DNA from: Streptomyces lanatus
GTDB taxonomy: Bacteria; Actinomycetota; Actinomycetes; Streptomycetales; Streptomycetaceae
Length of the DNA: 64,000 bases
Direction of reading: 5' to 3'
NCBI RefSeq assembly: GCF_014655715.1
Contig: NZ_BNBM01000019.1
Span: 62,001 to 126,000 of the forward strand
Shown piece after piece: positions 43,384 to 52,487 of this stretch. Position 1 is the stretch's first letter. Each line of letters opens with the position of its first letter. Position numbers and translations under genes: made by a program. A model generated the notes under the pieces. It was not told where the DNA came from. It was given only the letters and a program-made list of their open reading frames with translations, and did no database searches.

Positions 43384-44144
43384 GCGGTGGCCTCCCGGCG
43401 GGTGAGCGTGTACCAACCGTCCCGAGACATACCCGTCGCGACGAAGCCGTCCGCGAAGGCCTTCGTGAACACCTCACGCACGGCCCGCCGCCAGCACAGC
43501 GCCGACTCGGGGTCGGCGGCCCGCAGCGCCACTATGTCGTCCGGCACCCGGCACCAGACGTGCCGGTCGGCCGGGTCGCGGCGGGCGAGCGGCCCGCCGT
43601 CGGGGGCGGTGTGGGTGACGGGCGCGGTCTCGCGGCCACCGGTGCTCTCCGGCTGTGCGGGCTCGATCAGGTCCCAGGTCACCGCGAGGCGGTCGGTCTC
43701 GTCGCCGTCGTTCACGCCGTCCGCCATGGGGCCGTAGAAGTCGACGAGGTACTCGGTGCATACGGCGCCCAGCTTGACCAGGTTGAACCGCGCGTTGCGG
43801 CCGACCAGCGGATCGAAGGTCCACCGCATGATCCGTGCCCCGCGCTCCACCGCCCACGCCCGCTGGGCCTGCTTCACCTCGAACCCGCGCCCCTGGTCGG
43901 CCGCCGCGACCAGCGAGTACGCCTCCCCGGAAGCGGGCGGCCCGAACACCGCCACGGCCGCCCCGACCAGCCGCTCCCCGTCGAACGCCCCGTGCACGGC
44001 CCCGCCCGCGTGAACGAGGCTGTGCAGCACTTCGGCCGGGTACGGCGGCGTACTGCGGGGCGTGTGCCATACGTCGCTGAAGTAGCCGGCGACGGCGGAC
44101 AGCCCGGTGACGTCGTGGACGGTGCGGATGCTGAGGGAGGTCAT
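43380..44144 (-). CDS. GNAT-family N-acyltransferase
   Basis: 254-residue member of the GNAT superfamily, with the GRGFEVKQAQRAWAV acyl-CoA binding region and a downstream WTFDPLVGRNARFN motif of the subgroup that accompanies enolase-family racemases. It could N-succinylate D-amino acids for the coupled racemase. It lies between an IclR regulator (66 nt upstream) and menC. Confidence 0.8.
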   Translation of the reverse strand: MTSLSIRTVHDVTGLSAVAGYFSDVWHTPRSTPPYPAEVLHSLVHAGGAVHGAFDGERLVGAAVAVFGPPASGEAYSLVAAADQGRGFEVKQAQRAWAVERGARIMRWTFDPLVGRNARFNLVKLGAVCTEYLVDFYGPMADGVNDGDETDRLAVTWDLIEPAQPESTGGRETAPVTHTAPDGGPLARRDPADRHVWCRVPDDIVALRAADPESALCWRRAVREVFTKAFADGFVATGMSRDGWYTLTRREATA

Positions 44145-44210
44145 ATACCGAGTGTCGGAGGCGTCGGCGGCCCTGCCTAGGGTGCCTCACGGACACCGGC
44201 CCGCCCCCCG

Positions 44211-44861
44211 TCAGCGCAGCGCCTCCGCGACCTCCTTCGCCGCGTCCACGACCCGCGCCCCGACCCGCTCCGGCACCGAATCGGCCAGCATCACCACACC
44301 CACGCTGCCCTCGACGCCGGTCACCCCGAGCAGCGGCGCTGCGGCCCCGCTCGCGCCGGCCTCCAGCTCGCCGTGGGTCAGGGTGTAACCGGGCTCCTCC
44401 ATCGGCTGCTGCCGGGCGGAGAGTATGGCCCGGCCCGCGGCACCGCGGTCCAGCGGGTGCCGGAAACCGGCCCGGTAGGCCACGTGGTAGTCGGTCCAGG
44501 TCGGCTCGACCACGGCGACGGCGAGCGCCTCCGTGCCGTCGACCAGCGTCAGATGGGCCGTCGCCCCGATGTCCTCGGCGAGCGAACGCAGCGCCGGCAG
44601 CGCGGCCTCGCGCACCAGGGGGTGCACCTGTCGGCCCAGTCGCAGCACCCCGAGCCCGACCCGGGCGCGGCCGCCCAGGTCACGGCGTACGAGGGCATGC
44701 TGTTCCAGAGTGGCGAGGAGCCGGTACACAACGGTCCGGTTCACGCCCAGTTTGTTGGAAAGCTCGGTGACGGTCAGCCCGTGGTCCGTATCGGCCAGCA
44801 GCTTGAGGACGCGCAGTCCCCGGTCGAGCGTCTGAGAGGTCTCCGCGGTCACGACGCCCAC
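44211..44861 (-). CDS. IclR-family regulator
   Basis: 216 residues with an N-terminal winged HTH (SNKLGVNRTVVYRLLATLEQ) and C-terminal IclR effector domain (GATAHLTLVDGTEAL, GRAILSAR). First in the three-gene strand group IclR-GNAT-menC, so it probably regulates that pathway. The ligand is not evident. Confidence 0.88.
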   Translation of the reverse strand: MGVVTAETSQTLDRGLRVLKLLADTDHGLTVTELSNKLGVNRTVVYRLLATLEQHALVRRDLGGRARVGLGVLRLGRQVHPLVREAALPALRSLAEDIGATAHLTLVDGTEALAVAVVEPTWTDYHVAYRAGFRHPLDRGAAGRAILSARQQPMEEPGYTLTHGELEAGASGAAAPLLGVTGVEGSVGVVMLADSVPERVGARVVDAAKEVAEALR

Positions 44862-45157
44862 TCCTTAGTGGTGAGGTCGGCGGGCCCCCTCGCGGCGGAT
44901 GCGTCACCGAGTCCCGTCAGTGACGCGCTTCAGAGGCCGCCGATCGGTCAGCGGTCCGGCCTTCCGGACCGCGTCGCTTCACGGCTGCGCTCCGCGGCGG
45001 CGCTGCCACGGGGCGTGTGCGTAGGCGGACATTAGCGAAGCCGGTTCGCTGAGCGGAAGGCTCCGTCCAGAATCCGGGCAGGGCGGGGTGCGGACGACGA
45101 CGGTTCGTCCTGGAATGTACGTCCGTGAAGGGCGCCGCGGCCTAAACACACGCGGCG
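44862..45157. other. Intergenic region with a stem-loop
   Basis: 296 nt between the helicase stop and the IclR start. It contains the hairpin at 44951-44972 and probably the promoter of the IclR operon near 44870-44930. No gene is recognised. Confidence 0.4.
44951..44972 (-). terminator. Stem-loop downstream of the helicase gene
   Basis: GCGGTCCGG / CCGGACCGC: perfect 9-bp stem with a CCTT loop, 186 nt beyond the helicase stop. Confidence 0.5.
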
Positions 45158-46948
45158 TCACTTCATCCGCGTGGCCCACTCCTGCACCTTGGCGATCCGC
45201 TGCCGAAGCTGCCCCGCGGTGGCCTCCGCACTCGGCGGCCCCCCACAGACCCGCCGCAGCTCCGTATGGATCACCCCATGCGGCTTCCCGCTCTGATGGA
45301 CGTACGCGCTGACCATCGTGTTGAGCTGCTTCCGCAGCTCCATCATCTCCTTGTGCGAGACGACGGGCCGCCGCTCGGCGGGCAGCTCCAGCAGATCCGC
45401 CTCGGAGTCCGGCTTCTTGCGGCTGTGCGCGATCTGCCGCGCCTGCCGCTTCTGGAGCAGCATCTGCACCTGATCGGGCTCCAGCAGCCCCGGGATCCCG
45501 AGGTAGTCCTGCTCTTCCTCACTCCCCGGGTGTGCCTGCATACCGAACTCGGCGCCGTCGTACAGCACCCGGTCGAAGACGGCCTCGGACTCCAGCGCCT
45601 CGAAGGAGAACTGCTCCTGCTCGCCGGTGTCCTCGTCCTGCTCCTTGTTCGCCTCCTCCATCTCCTTCTCGGACTCGGCGTACGGGTCCTCCTCGCCCTC
45701 CTTCTTCGGCTTGTCGAGGGCGTGGTCGCGCTCGACCTCCATCTCGTTGGCGAAGGTGAGCAGATCGGGGACGGTGGGGAGGAAGACGGAGGCGGTCTCG
45801 CCGCGCCGCCGGGACCGTACGAAACGGCCGACGGCCTGGGCGAAGAAGAGGGGCGTGGAGATGGTGGTGGCGTAGACGCCGACCGCGAGCCGGGGCACGT
45901 CGACGCCCTCCGACACCATCCTCACCGCGACCATCCAACGGTCGTTGTTGCCGCTGAAGTCGTCGATCCGCTTGGACGCCCCGGCGTCGTCGGAGAGGAC
46001 GAGGGTCGCCTTGCTGCCGGTGATCTCGCGGATGAGCTTGGCGTAGGCGCGGGCGGAGTCCTGGTCGGAGGCGATGACGAGGGCGCCCGCGTCGGGGATG
46101 GCCTTCCTGACCTCGGTCAGCCGCTGGTCGGCGGCACGCAGCACACTGGGCATCCACTCGCCGCGCGGATCGAGGGCGGTGCGCCAGGCCTGGCTGATCG
46201 CGTCCTTGGTCATCGGCTCACCGAGCCGCGCGGCGATCTCATCCCCCGCCTTGGTGCGCCAGCGCATGTTGCCGCTGTAACTCAAGAAAATGACGGGGCG
46301 GACGACGTGGTCGGCGAGGGCGTTGCCGTAGCCGTACGTGTAGTCGGCGGCGGACCTCCGAATACCGTCGTTGCCCTCCTCGTACGTCACGAAGGGGATG
46401 GGGTTGGTGTCGGACCGGAACGGCGTGCCGGTGAGGGCGAGTCGGCGCGTGGCGGGCTCGAAGGCCTCCAGGCAGGCCTCGCCCCAGGACTTGCTGTCTC
46501 CGGCGTGGTGGATCTCGTCGAGGATGACGAGGGTCTTGCGCTGCTCGACGCGGTTGCGGTGCAGCATGGGCCGTACGCCGACACCGGCGTAGGTCACGGC
46601 GACGCCGTGGTAGTCCTTGCCGAGCGGGCCCGCGCTGTACTCGGGGTCGAGCTTGATGCCTATGCGCGCGGCGGCCTCCGCCCACTGCTTCTTCAGATGC
46701 TCGGTGGGCGCGACCACGGTGACCTGCTGCACGACATGGTGGTGCAGCAGCCAGGTGGCGAGGGTGAGCGCGAAGGTCGTCTTGCCGGCGCCGGGCGTCG
46801 CGACCGCGAGGAAGTCACGCGGCTGCTCCTGGATGTACTTCTCCATCGCACCCTGCTGCCAGGCACGCAGCTTGCTGGCGGTGCCCCAGGGGGCGCGGCC
46901 GGGGAAGGCGGGGGAAAGGTGGTGGGAGGAGGCGGCGGTGGTAGTCAC
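45158..46948 (-). CDS. DEAD/DEAH box helicase
   Basis: 596-residue SF2 helicase of the restriction-subunit/Res type. Walker A ATPGAGKT (50-57), DEIHH (motif II, VILDEIHHAG), ALTGTPFRSD (motif III) and a C-terminal helicase domain with QAVGRFVRSRR. A Glu-rich acidic linker follows. No methylase or specificity subunit lies nearby; DNA repair or an unknown nucleic-acid role is more likely than restriction. Confidence 0.88.
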   Translation of the reverse strand: MTTTAASSHHLSPAFPGRAPWGTASKLRAWQQGAMEKYIQEQPRDFLAVATPGAGKTTFALTLATWLLHHHVVQQVTVVAPTEHLKKQWAEAAARIGIKLDPEYSAGPLGKDYHGVAVTYAGVGVRPMLHRNRVEQRKTLVILDEIHHAGDSKSWGEACLEAFEPATRRLALTGTPFRSDTNPIPFVTYEEGNDGIRRSAADYTYGYGNALADHVVRPVIFLSYSGNMRWRTKAGDEIAARLGEPMTKDAISQAWRTALDPRGEWMPSVLRAADQRLTEVRKAIPDAGALVIASDQDSARAYAKLIREITGSKATLVLSDDAGASKRIDDFSGNNDRWMVAVRMVSEGVDVPRLAVGVYATTISTPLFFAQAVGRFVRSRRRGETASVFLPTVPDLLTFANEMEVERDHALDKPKKEGEEDPYAESEKEMEEANKEQDEDTGEQEQFSFEALESEAVFDRVLYDGAEFGMQAHPGSEEEQDYLGIPGLLEPDQVQMLLQKRQARQIAHSRKKPDSEADLLELPAERRPVVSHKEMMELRKQLNTMVSAYVHQSGKPHGVIHTELRRVCGGPPSAEATAGQLRQRIAKVQEWATRMK

Positions 46949-47069
46949 GGTCTCCGTACGGGGTTGGGCGGCTCGGCTGGGTATGACAACCGGGCCACCC
47001 TACCGGCGGGGTGGTGGGCTCAATGCGCCGACCGGGCAGGGTCGCCCGTGGGTGGGATCGAGGTCACAC

Positions 47070-47438
47070 TCAGCGCGCGAAGCGCGGCAACTGGGCTGCG
47101 ATCTTGGGCACGTCCAGTGCGCCCTGACAGACATCCAGCACGAATCGCTCGGCCTCGTCCACGTCGAACTCCGAGTCCAGGGGGTGCCCGTTCATGTGCA
47201 GGAAGACCCAGGTCGCGTACCAGGCGATGCGCTTGTTCCCATCGACGAGTGCGTGGTTGCGGGCAAGGGACTCCATCAGCGCGGCGGCCTTCTGCCATAC
47301 GTCCGGGTAGGCGTCCTGCCCGAACACACTCGACTGGGGACGCGCCAGTGCGGAATCCAGCAGCCCGTAGTCACGCACTTCGTCCGCCCCGAGCCGCTGC
47401 GCCAGATTCAGCAGCTCGGGCAGAGTCAGGTAGTGCAT
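47070..47438 (-). CDS. Doc-like (Fic fold) toxin
   Basis: 122 residues. NHALVDGNKRIAW carries the Fic/Doc signature (HxxxDGNKR), where the usual Phe after His-x is Leu. Doc toxins phosphorylate EF-Tu. Its start overlaps the stop of the antitoxin gene by 1 nt (TGATG), so the pair is coupled. Confidence 0.85.
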   Translation of the reverse strand: MHYLTLPELLNLAQRLGADEVRDYGLLDSALARPQSSVFGQDAYPDVWQKAAALMESLARNHALVDGNKRIAWYATWVFLHMNGHPLDSEFDVDEAERFVLDVCQGALDVPKIAAQLPRFAR

Positions 47439-47635
47439 CAGGCGAGCCTCCGGTTCAGCTCGGCACTGGCCTTCAGCACGTGCTCGGCAGCCTCGTTGAA
47501 CAGCCGTGAGTGCTCGTTTATGGCCGCGATCACGGCGTCGTGCGCGAAGGCCTGCATGCTGCGCCCTTCCGCCGCCGCGCGATCACGCAGGGCGTCGAGC
47601 TCTTCGTCCGAAAAACGCAGGTTCAGTCCAGCCAT
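47438..47635 (-). CDS. Ribbon-helix-helix antitoxin partner of Doc
   Basis: 65-residue protein with NLRFSDEELDALRDRAAAEG and RSMQAFAHDAVIAAINEHSR, an RHH (CopG/Arc)-like pattern rather than a Phd fold. Precedes the toxin as usual. A GGTAC inverted repeat lies 8 nt upstream of its ATG as probable autoregulatory operator. Confidence 0.8.
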   Translation of the reverse strand: MAGLNLRFSDEELDALRDRAAAEGRSMQAFAHDAVIAAINEHSRLFNEAAEHVLKASAELNRRLA

Positions 47636-47642
47636 GCCTCAA

Positions 47643-47659
47643 CGGTACTACGCGGTACC
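47643..47659. promoter_or_regulatory. Candidate autoregulatory operator of the toxin-antitoxin operon
   Basis: GGTAC-tacgcg-GTACC (47644-47659 with the flanking C), also readable as GGTAC direct repeats 10 bp apart, immediately before the antitoxin start. Such repeats fit an RHH antitoxin. Confidence 0.45.
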
Positions 47660-47667
47660 ACTCGGTG

Positions 47668-49122
47668 TCACCGGGATTCCTCACGCAACCGCGTAGTCAC
47701 CCAAGCCCCTACCAACGCCACCCCCGCCATCGGCAGGAACACCGCCGCGAACGCCCCCGGATGCGAACCGGACGCCGCCGTAGCCGCGTGACTCACCGAG
47801 CCGCCCCCCAGAGCCGCGAAGGCAGCGCCCCCGGCCGCCAGCAGGACCACGTTGGACAGCGCGTCCGAGATCTGCAGAGCCGCCGAATTCGTACCGGCCT
47901 CCTCGGGCGCGGACAGCTGGAGCAGCAGCACGCTGCTGGAGGCGATCACCAGCCCCATCCCGAAGCAGCCGAACGCCCACGCCACGGCCAGTGTCCAGGC
48001 CGGCACGGAGGAGATCAGCACGCTCGGCGCGGCCGCGATGGACGCCGCCACCAGCACCATCCCGAGCGTCATCAGCCGTTCCCTGTACGGCTCCACCCGC
48101 GGCCGCGACTGCACCCACGACCCCACCGCCCACGTCACCCCGCCCGCCGCGAGCGAGAACCCGGCCATGGTCGGCGACAGCCCCCGCTGGGTGACCAGCA
48201 TCAGCGGCACGAAGGATTCGGCTGCGATGAAGGACCCCGCCGCGACCCCGCGCAACAGCACCACCGAAGGCAGCCCGCGCGCCGCCCGGTAGGTGCCGCG
48301 CGGGAGCAGACCGAGCACGGCCGGCACGAGCAGCGCGGCTCCGACCGCGCCGGGCACGAGGGAGAGCCAGCGCAGGTCCTGGGCGGCGTACTGAAGGAGC
48401 CCCGCGCCGAGGGAGATGCCGAGGGCGAGCCGGATCCGCCGCCGGTCGAAGGACGCGCCGCCGGCCGAGTCGTCGAGCGGGCCGCCCGCCCGGCGTCGTA
48501 TCTGCGGCAGCGCCAGCGCGAGCGGGAAGACGACGAGCACCGGAATCCCGATGAACACCCAGCGCCAGCCCAGATGCTCGGTCACCGCCCCGGAGGCCAG
48601 CGGCCCCACGATCGACGGCACGACCCAGCTCGCCGCGAACGCCGCCATGATCGCCGGCCGCAGCCGCTCCGGGTAGACCCGCCCCACGACGACGTACAGC
48701 GCGACGATCACCAGCCCGCCCCCGAGCCCCTGCACGGCGCGCCCGAGGATGAACACCCACATGGCGCCCGCGGTCCCGGCCAGCAGCAGCCCGGCCCCGA
48801 AGGAGGCGATCCCTGCCGTCAGCGGGCCGAGCGGTCCCCGCCGGTCCGACCACTGCCCCGCGAGCACCATCCCGAACAGGCTGGTCGTGAAGTACCCCGA
48901 GAACGCGAACGCGTACAGCGACACCCCGTCCAGCTCCCGCGCCGCGACGGGCATCGCCGTGCCGACGGCGGTCGCCTCGAAGGCGATGAGCAGCACGACG
49001 GAGACGATCCCGATGCTGAGCGCCCGATAGGACCTGCTCAGCACCTTCTCCTCGGCCGCCGGGTCCGGGGGCGCGTCGGATGTCTTCGCGAGGTCGGGGC
49101 CGCGCGGCTCGAGGGCAGTCAT
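47668..49122 (-). CDS. MFS transporter
   Basis: 484 residues from ATG 49122 (MTALEPRGPDL), with about 14 hydrophobic segments, matching a drug/H+ antiporter-like MFS. It has GQWSDRRGPLGPL (loop 2-3 signature) and RAVQGLGGG. Substrate unknown. A 20-bp palindrome lies 64-83 nt upstream, suggesting control by a dimeric repressor. Confidence 0.88.
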   Translation of the reverse strand: MTALEPRGPDLAKTSDAPPDPAAEEKVLSRSYRALSIGIVSVVLLIAFEATAVGTAMPVAARELDGVSLYAFAFSGYFTTSLFGMVLAGQWSDRRGPLGPLTAGIASFGAGLLLAGTAGAMWVFILGRAVQGLGGGLVIVALYVVVGRVYPERLRPAIMAAFAASWVVPSIVGPLASGAVTEHLGWRWVFIGIPVLVVFPLALALPQIRRRAGGPLDDSAGGASFDRRRIRLALGISLGAGLLQYAAQDLRWLSLVPGAVGAALLVPAVLGLLPRGTYRAARGLPSVVLLRGVAAGSFIAAESFVPLMLVTQRGLSPTMAGFSLAAGGVTWAVGSWVQSRPRVEPYRERLMTLGMVLVAASIAAAPSVLISSVPAWTLAVAWAFGCFGMGLVIASSSVLLLQLSAPEEAGTNSAALQISDALSNVVLLAAGGAAFAALGGGSVSHAATAASGSHPGAFAAVFLPMAGVALVGAWVTTRLREESR

Positions 49123-49185
49123 GGTCGCCAGCGTAAGGGCCGCAACCGACTTTGACCCCTGTCGGGAGACGGTCCCACGGTGCGA

Positions 49186-49205
49186 CCTTGGTCGTACGAC
49201 CAAGG
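49186..49205. promoter_or_regulatory. Perfect 20-bp palindrome upstream of the MFS gene
   Basis: CCTTGGTCGTACGACCAAGG is fully self-complementary. Its length and placement 64 nt before the MFS start fit a TetR/MarR-type operator. The regulator gene is not adjacent. Confidence 0.5.
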
Positions 49206-49310
49206 GGTGGAACCCGGGATTCATGAACGCGGTGTGGCAGTCGCGTTGCAGCGCGCCCGATTCCCTTGAGCCGCTCGTCAACCGGCCCGTACGGTCGAGG
49301 AACCGATCAC

Positions 49311-49385
49311 GGCCGTGTGCCCGAGTGGTTCAGGGATTCGCCTGCAAAGCGAATTACGCGGGTTCGATTCCCGCCACGGCCTCCA
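49311..49385 (+). tRNA. tRNA-Cys (anticodon GCA)
   Basis: Acceptor GGCCGTG / CACGGCC with discriminator T (as typical of tRNA-Cys), anticodon arm TTCGC-CTGCAAA-GCGAA giving GCA, T-arm GCGGG-TTCGATT-CCCGC, and encoded CCA at 49383-49385. Confidence 0.95.
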
Positions 49386-49392
49386 AGCTCTT

Positions 49393-50466
49393 TCACCAGC
49401 CGATCGCCGCCGCCACCGGACGGTGATCGCTCCCCGTGGCCGGCAGCACCCACGAGCTCTCCGCCCGCACCCCGCGCACGAGGATCTGGTCGATCCGCGC
49501 CACCGGGAACTCCGCCGGCCAGCTGAAGCCGAAGCCGGACCCGGCCTCCTCCTGGACCGAGCGCAGCTGCGAGGTGAGTCCGGCGAACGCGCGGTCGTCC
49601 ATGGTGCCGTTCAGGTCGCCGAGCAGGACCACGCGCTCGCTCCGCTCGGCGGCGACGGCCTTGGCGAGCGCCTGCGCGTTGCGGTCCCGTGAGTCCGTCC
49701 AGAAGCCGTTCCGGGGCATCACCCGCACGGAGCCCAGGTGGGCCACGTACACCGCCAGCGGGCCCTGGTCCGTGGCCACCGTGGTGCGCAGCGCGCGGGC
49801 GTAGGCCAGCTTGACCTCTTCCGGCTTGGCCTCCCCCAGCGGCCCGACGTCCTGCTCGATGTCGACCGACCGGGTGTCCGACAGCGGCAGCTTGCTCCAC
49901 AGCCCGACCGTGCCCAGCACGGTGTGGTGCGGGTAAGCCTTCGCCAGCGCCTTCTCGTACTGCGGCTTCGCCTGTGCGGTGATCTCCTCCAGGGCCAGCA
50001 GGTCCGCCCCGGAGGCGGCCAGGTCCCTCGCGGTGCCCGCCGGGTCGGGGTTGCCGGCACCGACGTTGTGGCTGACGAGGGTGAGGTCGCCGCCCGAGCG
50101 GGACTTGTCGGTGAGGAGCCCGCCGAAGAGGTTCAGCCACACCGTGACCGGCAGCAGCAGCGCGACGACCGCGGTGGCGGAGCGGCGCCAGAGCGCGCCG
50201 GCCAGCAGCGGCGGCACGAACAGGGCGAACCACGGCAGCATCGTCTCCACCAGGCTGCCGAGGCCCCCGGTGTTCGGGACGCTCGCGTGGAACAGCATGA
50301 CCAGGCCGAGCAGCAGCGCGAGCGCCGCGAGCAGCGGGCCGCGCTTCCAGGGGGCCGGCCGAGAGAGGGCGCGGATCGCGCGGCGGATGTCCGCGCGCCG
50401 TGTGCTGGTGTCCCTGGGACCGGCGGCGCCCTGTCCGGTCGTCGCCTCCGTGTCCACCTGCGTCAT
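49393..50466 (-). CDS. Membrane endonuclease/exonuclease/phosphatase-family protein
   Basis: 357 residues. Three hydrophobic segments (about 48-66, 74-92, 97-115) precede an EEP (DNase I-like) domain with LLALEEIT, LGDLNGTMDD and GSDHRPVAAA, the metal and catalytic motifs. It is a membrane-tethered hydrolase facing an unknown compartment; substrate unknown. Confidence 0.82.
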   Translation of the reverse strand: MTQVDTEATTGQGAAGPRDTSTRRADIRRAIRALSRPAPWKRGPLLAALALLLGLVMLFHASVPNTGGLGSLVETMLPWFALFVPPLLAGALWRRSATAVVALLLPVTVWLNLFGGLLTDKSRSGGDLTLVSHNVGAGNPDPAGTARDLAASGADLLALEEITAQAKPQYEKALAKAYPHHTVLGTVGLWSKLPLSDTRSVDIEQDVGPLGEAKPEEVKLAYARALRTTVATDQGPLAVYVAHLGSVRVMPRNGFWTDSRDRNAQALAKAVAAERSERVVLLGDLNGTMDDRAFAGLTSQLRSVQEEAGSGFGFSWPAEFPVARIDQILVRGVRAESSWVLPATGSDHRPVAAAIGW

Positions 50467-50540
50467 CGTCCGTCCTCGCTCACTGTCGGCCGGGTCATGG
50501 CAATGGAGTGACCGTCAGTGAACGCGGTGCGGTGTTGCCT

Positions 50541-50577
50541 GCGCGTATGCGGATTTCGATACGCCGCCGATACGCGC
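50541..50577. promoter_or_regulatory. Inverted repeat upstream of the two-component operon
   Basis: GCGCGTAT (50541-50548) and ATACGCGC (50570-50577) are perfect 8-bp arms 21 nt apart, with a further GATACGCCGCC between. Candidate binding site for the response regulator that follows. Confidence 0.4.
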
Positions 50578-50597
50578 CGGCTCCTAGCATCGATGGC

Positions 50598-51284
50598 ATG
50601 CGTGTGCTGATCGTCGAGGACGAGCCCTATCTGGCGGAGGCCATCCGGGACGGGCTTCGTCTGGAGGCGATCGCGGCGGACATCGCGGGTGACGGCGACA
50701 CCGCGCTGGAGCTGCTGGGCGTCAACGCGTACGACATCGCCGTGCTCGACCGTGACATCCCCGGTCCGTCCGGTGACGAGATCGCCCGCCGTATCGTCGC
50801 CTCCGGCAGCGGGATGCCGATCCTCATGCTCACCGCGGCCGACCGCCTCGACGACAAGGCGTCCGGTTTCGGACTCGGCGCCGACGACTACCTCACGAAA
50901 CCCTTCGAGCTGAAGGAACTCGCGCTCAGGCTCAGGGCGCTCGACCGCAGACGTGCCCACCACAGGCCTCCCGTACGGGAGCTCGCGGGACTGCGCCTCG
51001 ACCCGTTCCGCAGAGAGGTCTACCGGGACGACCGCCATGTCGCGCTGACCAGGAAGCAGTTCGCGGTGCTGGAGGTCCTCGTGGCCGCCGAGGGCGGGGT
51101 CGTCAGCGCCGAGGACCTGCTGGAACGGGCGTGGGACGAGAACGCCGACCCCTTCACCAACGCCGTACGCATCACCGTCTCGGCCCTGCGCAAGCGGCTC
51201 GGCGAACCCTGGCTGATCGCCACGGTGCCGGGCGTCGGCTACCGCATCGACACGGCGCCGGACTCCGGAGGCGACCATGGATAG
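50598..51284 (+). CDS. OmpR-family response regulator
   Basis: 228 residues: receiver domain with phospho-acceptor Asp51 (VLDRDIPG) and Lys in TKPFELKEL, then an OmpR winged-helix with RITVSALRKRLG. A TAGCAT box at 50585-50590 is 7 nt before the ATG, so the transcript may be leaderless. Overlaps the kinase by 8 nt. Confidence 0.92.
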   Translation: MRVLIVEDEPYLAEAIRDGLRLEAIAADIAGDGDTALELLGVNAYDIAVLDRDIPGPSGDEIARRIVASGSGMPILMLTAADRLDDKASGFGLGADDYLTKPFELKELALRLRALDRRRAHHRPPVRELAGLRLDPFRREVYRDDRHVALTRKQFAVLEVLVAAEGGVVSAEDLLERAWDENADPFTNAVRITVSALRKRLGEPWLIATVPGVGYRIDTAPDSGGDHG

Positions 51285-52389
51285 GGCACCTGGTCCGAGC
51301 GTCCGCCTCAGACTCACCCTCAGCTACGCCGGATTCCTCATGGTCGCCGGCACGCTGCTGCTCGCGGCGGTGTGGGTGTTCCTGCTGCGTTACGTCCCCG
51401 AGCGTGCCGTGCTCATCGTCCCCGACGACGGTGGCGCGCCCGGTGATGTCTTTCCCGTCCGGTCCAATCTGCTGGGCGTCTTCGCACCGAGGGCGGCCGC
51501 GGTGTTCGCGTTCCTGCTGGTGTTCGGTCTCGTGGGAGGGTGGTTCCTCGCCGGGCGGATGCTCGCTCCCCTGACCCGCATCACCGACGCCACCCGCAGG
51601 GCCACTCACGGCTCGCTCTCCCACCGCATTCAACTGCCGGGCCGCGACGACGAGTTCCGTGAACTGGCCGACGCCTTCGACGCGATGCTCGCCCGCCTCG
51701 AAGCACATGTCGCCGAACAGCGGAGATTCGCGGCCAACGCCTCGCACGAGCTGCGCACCCCGCTCGCGATCACGAAGTCCCTGCTCGACGTGGCCCGCAC
51801 CGACCCGGACCACGACACCGGCGAACTCATCGACCGTCTGCACACCGTCAACGCCCGCGCGATCGACCTCACCGAGGCACTGCTCCTGATCAGCCGCGCC
51901 GACCAGCGCGCCTTCACCCGGGAAGACGTCGATCTGTCCCTCCTGGCGGAGGAGGCCACCGAGACCCTCCTCCCCCTCGCGGAGAAGCACGGCGTCACCA
52001 TCGAGACCGGCGGCGACATCACCCCCACGTCCGGATCGCAGGCGCTGCTGCTGCAGCTGACCATGAACCTCGTGCACAACGCGATCATCCACAACCTGCC
52101 CGAGCAGGGCACCGTATGGGTCACCACCGGCGTCCACCCCGGGACGGTGACGCTCACCGTCGAGAACACCGGCGAGCAGCTCACCCCGGAGCTGGCCTCG
52201 ACCCTCACGGAGCCCTTCCGGCGCGGCACCGAGCGCGTCCACACCGACCACGCGGGCGTCGGCCTCGGCCTGGCGATCGTCAGGACCATCACCGAGGCCC
52301 ACGACGGAACCCTGACGCTCACCCCGCGCCCGGCCGGCGGGATCAGGGTCACCGTGGAACTCCCCACATCCCCCTCAGTTTCTTCATGA
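51277..52389 (+). CDS. Sensor histidine kinase
   Basis: 370 residues. Two transmembrane helices (about 14-35 and 66-90) bracket a short extracytoplasmic segment, then HAMP, HisKA with SHELRTPLA (phospho-accepting His) and HATPase with NLVHNAI and GVGLGLAIV. Signal unknown; cognate to the regulator upstream. Confidence 0.93.
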   Translation: MDRAPGPSVRLRLTLSYAGFLMVAGTLLLAAVWVFLLRYVPERAVLIVPDDGGAPGDVFPVRSNLLGVFAPRAAAVFAFLLVFGLVGGWFLAGRMLAPLTRITDATRRATHGSLSHRIQLPGRDDEFRELADAFDAMLARLEAHVAEQRRFAANASHELRTPLAITKSLLDVARTDPDHDTGELIDRLHTVNARAIDLTEALLLISRADQRAFTREDVDLSLLAEEATETLLPLAEKHGVTIETGGDITPTSGSQALLLQLTMNLVHNAIIHNLPEQGTVWVTTGVHPGTVTLTVENTGEQLTPELASTLTEPFRRGTERVHTDHAGVGLGLAIVRTITEAHDGTLTLTPRPAGGIRVTVELPTSPSVSS

Positions 52390-52487
52390 ACGGCGGCGCA
52401 ACCTTCGGGGCTCTCGGGATGTCCAGTACATGACTGGACGGTGACGTTCCGATCGCCGTGCTTCCGTTTCGACGAGGAGACCCATCC

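Noticed and set aside
45266..47509. Long open frame antisense to the helicase
   Set aside because: Shadow of the helicase frame; no recognisable domain.
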